Assembly (NCBI GenBank): GCA_029859555.1
Contig: JAOUCV010000182.1
Location: 1-5,043, forward strand
Reading direction: 5' to 3'
DNA length: 5,043 bases
Origin: Gammaproteobacteria bacterium
GTDB lineage: Bacteria; Pseudomonadota; Gammaproteobacteria; UBA9214
Each line of letters opens with the position of its first letter. Positions within the stretch are counted from its first letter, which is position 1. Below, piece by piece: positions 4,906 to 5,043 of this stretch. A program made the translations under genes and the position numbers. The notes beneath the pieces are model-generated. The model searched no databases. It saw only the letters and a list, made by a program, of their open reading frames with translations, and had not been told where the DNA came from.

Positions 4906-5043
4906 TGGTAATACTGACCCCGTAACGATCATCCCGAAGGCGTGCCAGTCTACCCTTAATTGTCAAAAAAGATAATACGTGCAGCAGCATGCCCGGTTTT
5001 TCCTGGATGGCAACTGCTCTATTGCCGTGATAGTTACGGATTC
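4906..5043 (-). other. Right-edge leader, no convincing gene
   Basis: Read on the minus strand this stretch has a TATTAT, a run of T's followed by TTGACA (4963-4958), and TGGCAC further on. It is probably the promoter region or leader of the two-helix protein gene. A frame open from the right edge stops at TGA 4965-4963, but its translation is cysteine-rich and unlike a recognisable C-terminus. No -10 sits at a proper distance from TTGACA. Confidence 0.3.

Noticed and set aside
4928..4952. Possible sigma-54 promoter (TGGCACG...) before the two-helix gene, attractive because NorR is sigma-54 dependent
   Set aside because: The -24 part fits, but the expected GC of the -12 element is absent (CGGGA instead of TTGCA).
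4808..4990. Minus-strand frame beginning MLLHVLSF
   Set aside because: It overlaps the two-helix membrane protein in another frame, and its translation becomes Arg/His-rich without a sensible domain.

Overview
All convincing genes in this window lie on the minus strand, so the window reads right to left. They form one compact cluster for a heme-copper oxidoreductase of the B (ba3-like) family with its assembly factors. Codon use, moderate-to-high GC, strong AGGGAG-type ribosome sites and gene content suggest a proteobacterium, most likely gamma or beta, with a respiratory, perhaps chemolithotrophic or denitrifying, life. That taxonomic call is inference.

Layout in transcription order. (1) 4905-4723: a two-helix small membrane protein of unknown function. 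(2) 4722-4547: a 176-base control region with an FNR/DNR-type box (TTGATCTAGGTCAA, 4637-4650) and a second, perfect inverted repeat (GTGACAA-A-TTGTCAC, 4579-4593). (3) 4546-4373: a 57-residue single-helix protein that is easily missed and sits where a subunit IIa-like gene would be expected. (4) 4352-3819: a CuA-carrying subunit II. (5) 3802-2126: the 13-helix catalytic subunit I. (6) 2100-1237: heme O synthase (ctaB). (7) 1114-224: a SCO/SenC copper chaperone. (8) 193 to the left edge: the first 64 residues of a cytochrome b N-terminal domain. Gaps from gene 3 to gene 6 are only 16-25 bases. A 122-base gap before SCO carries an inverted repeat and a possible promoter. SCO and cytochrome b are 30 bases apart.

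The most interesting point is the catalytic subunit. It keeps all six metal-binding histidines and aligns closely with Thermus-type ba3 oxidase. However, the residue four after the first CuB histidine, which is the His-Tyr cross-link tyrosine of A- and B-family oxygen reductases, is glutamine (Gln234). There is no cbb3-style replacement tyrosine just before the His-His pair, and parts of the B-family K-channel are altered too. With the CuA subunit, the adjacent SenC-type gene and an FNR/DNR box, this favours a nitric oxide reductase derived from the B family (the sNOR/NorSY-like group and relatives) over an ordinary cytochrome c oxidase. Automated annotation would probably call it cytochrome c oxidase.

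How the parts would work together (inference): SCO loads copper into CuA, CtaB makes heme O for the active site, CuA passes electrons from a periplasmic donor to subunit I, and the downstream cytochrome b may be part of the quinol-side electron supply. No ctaA (heme A synthase) is visible.
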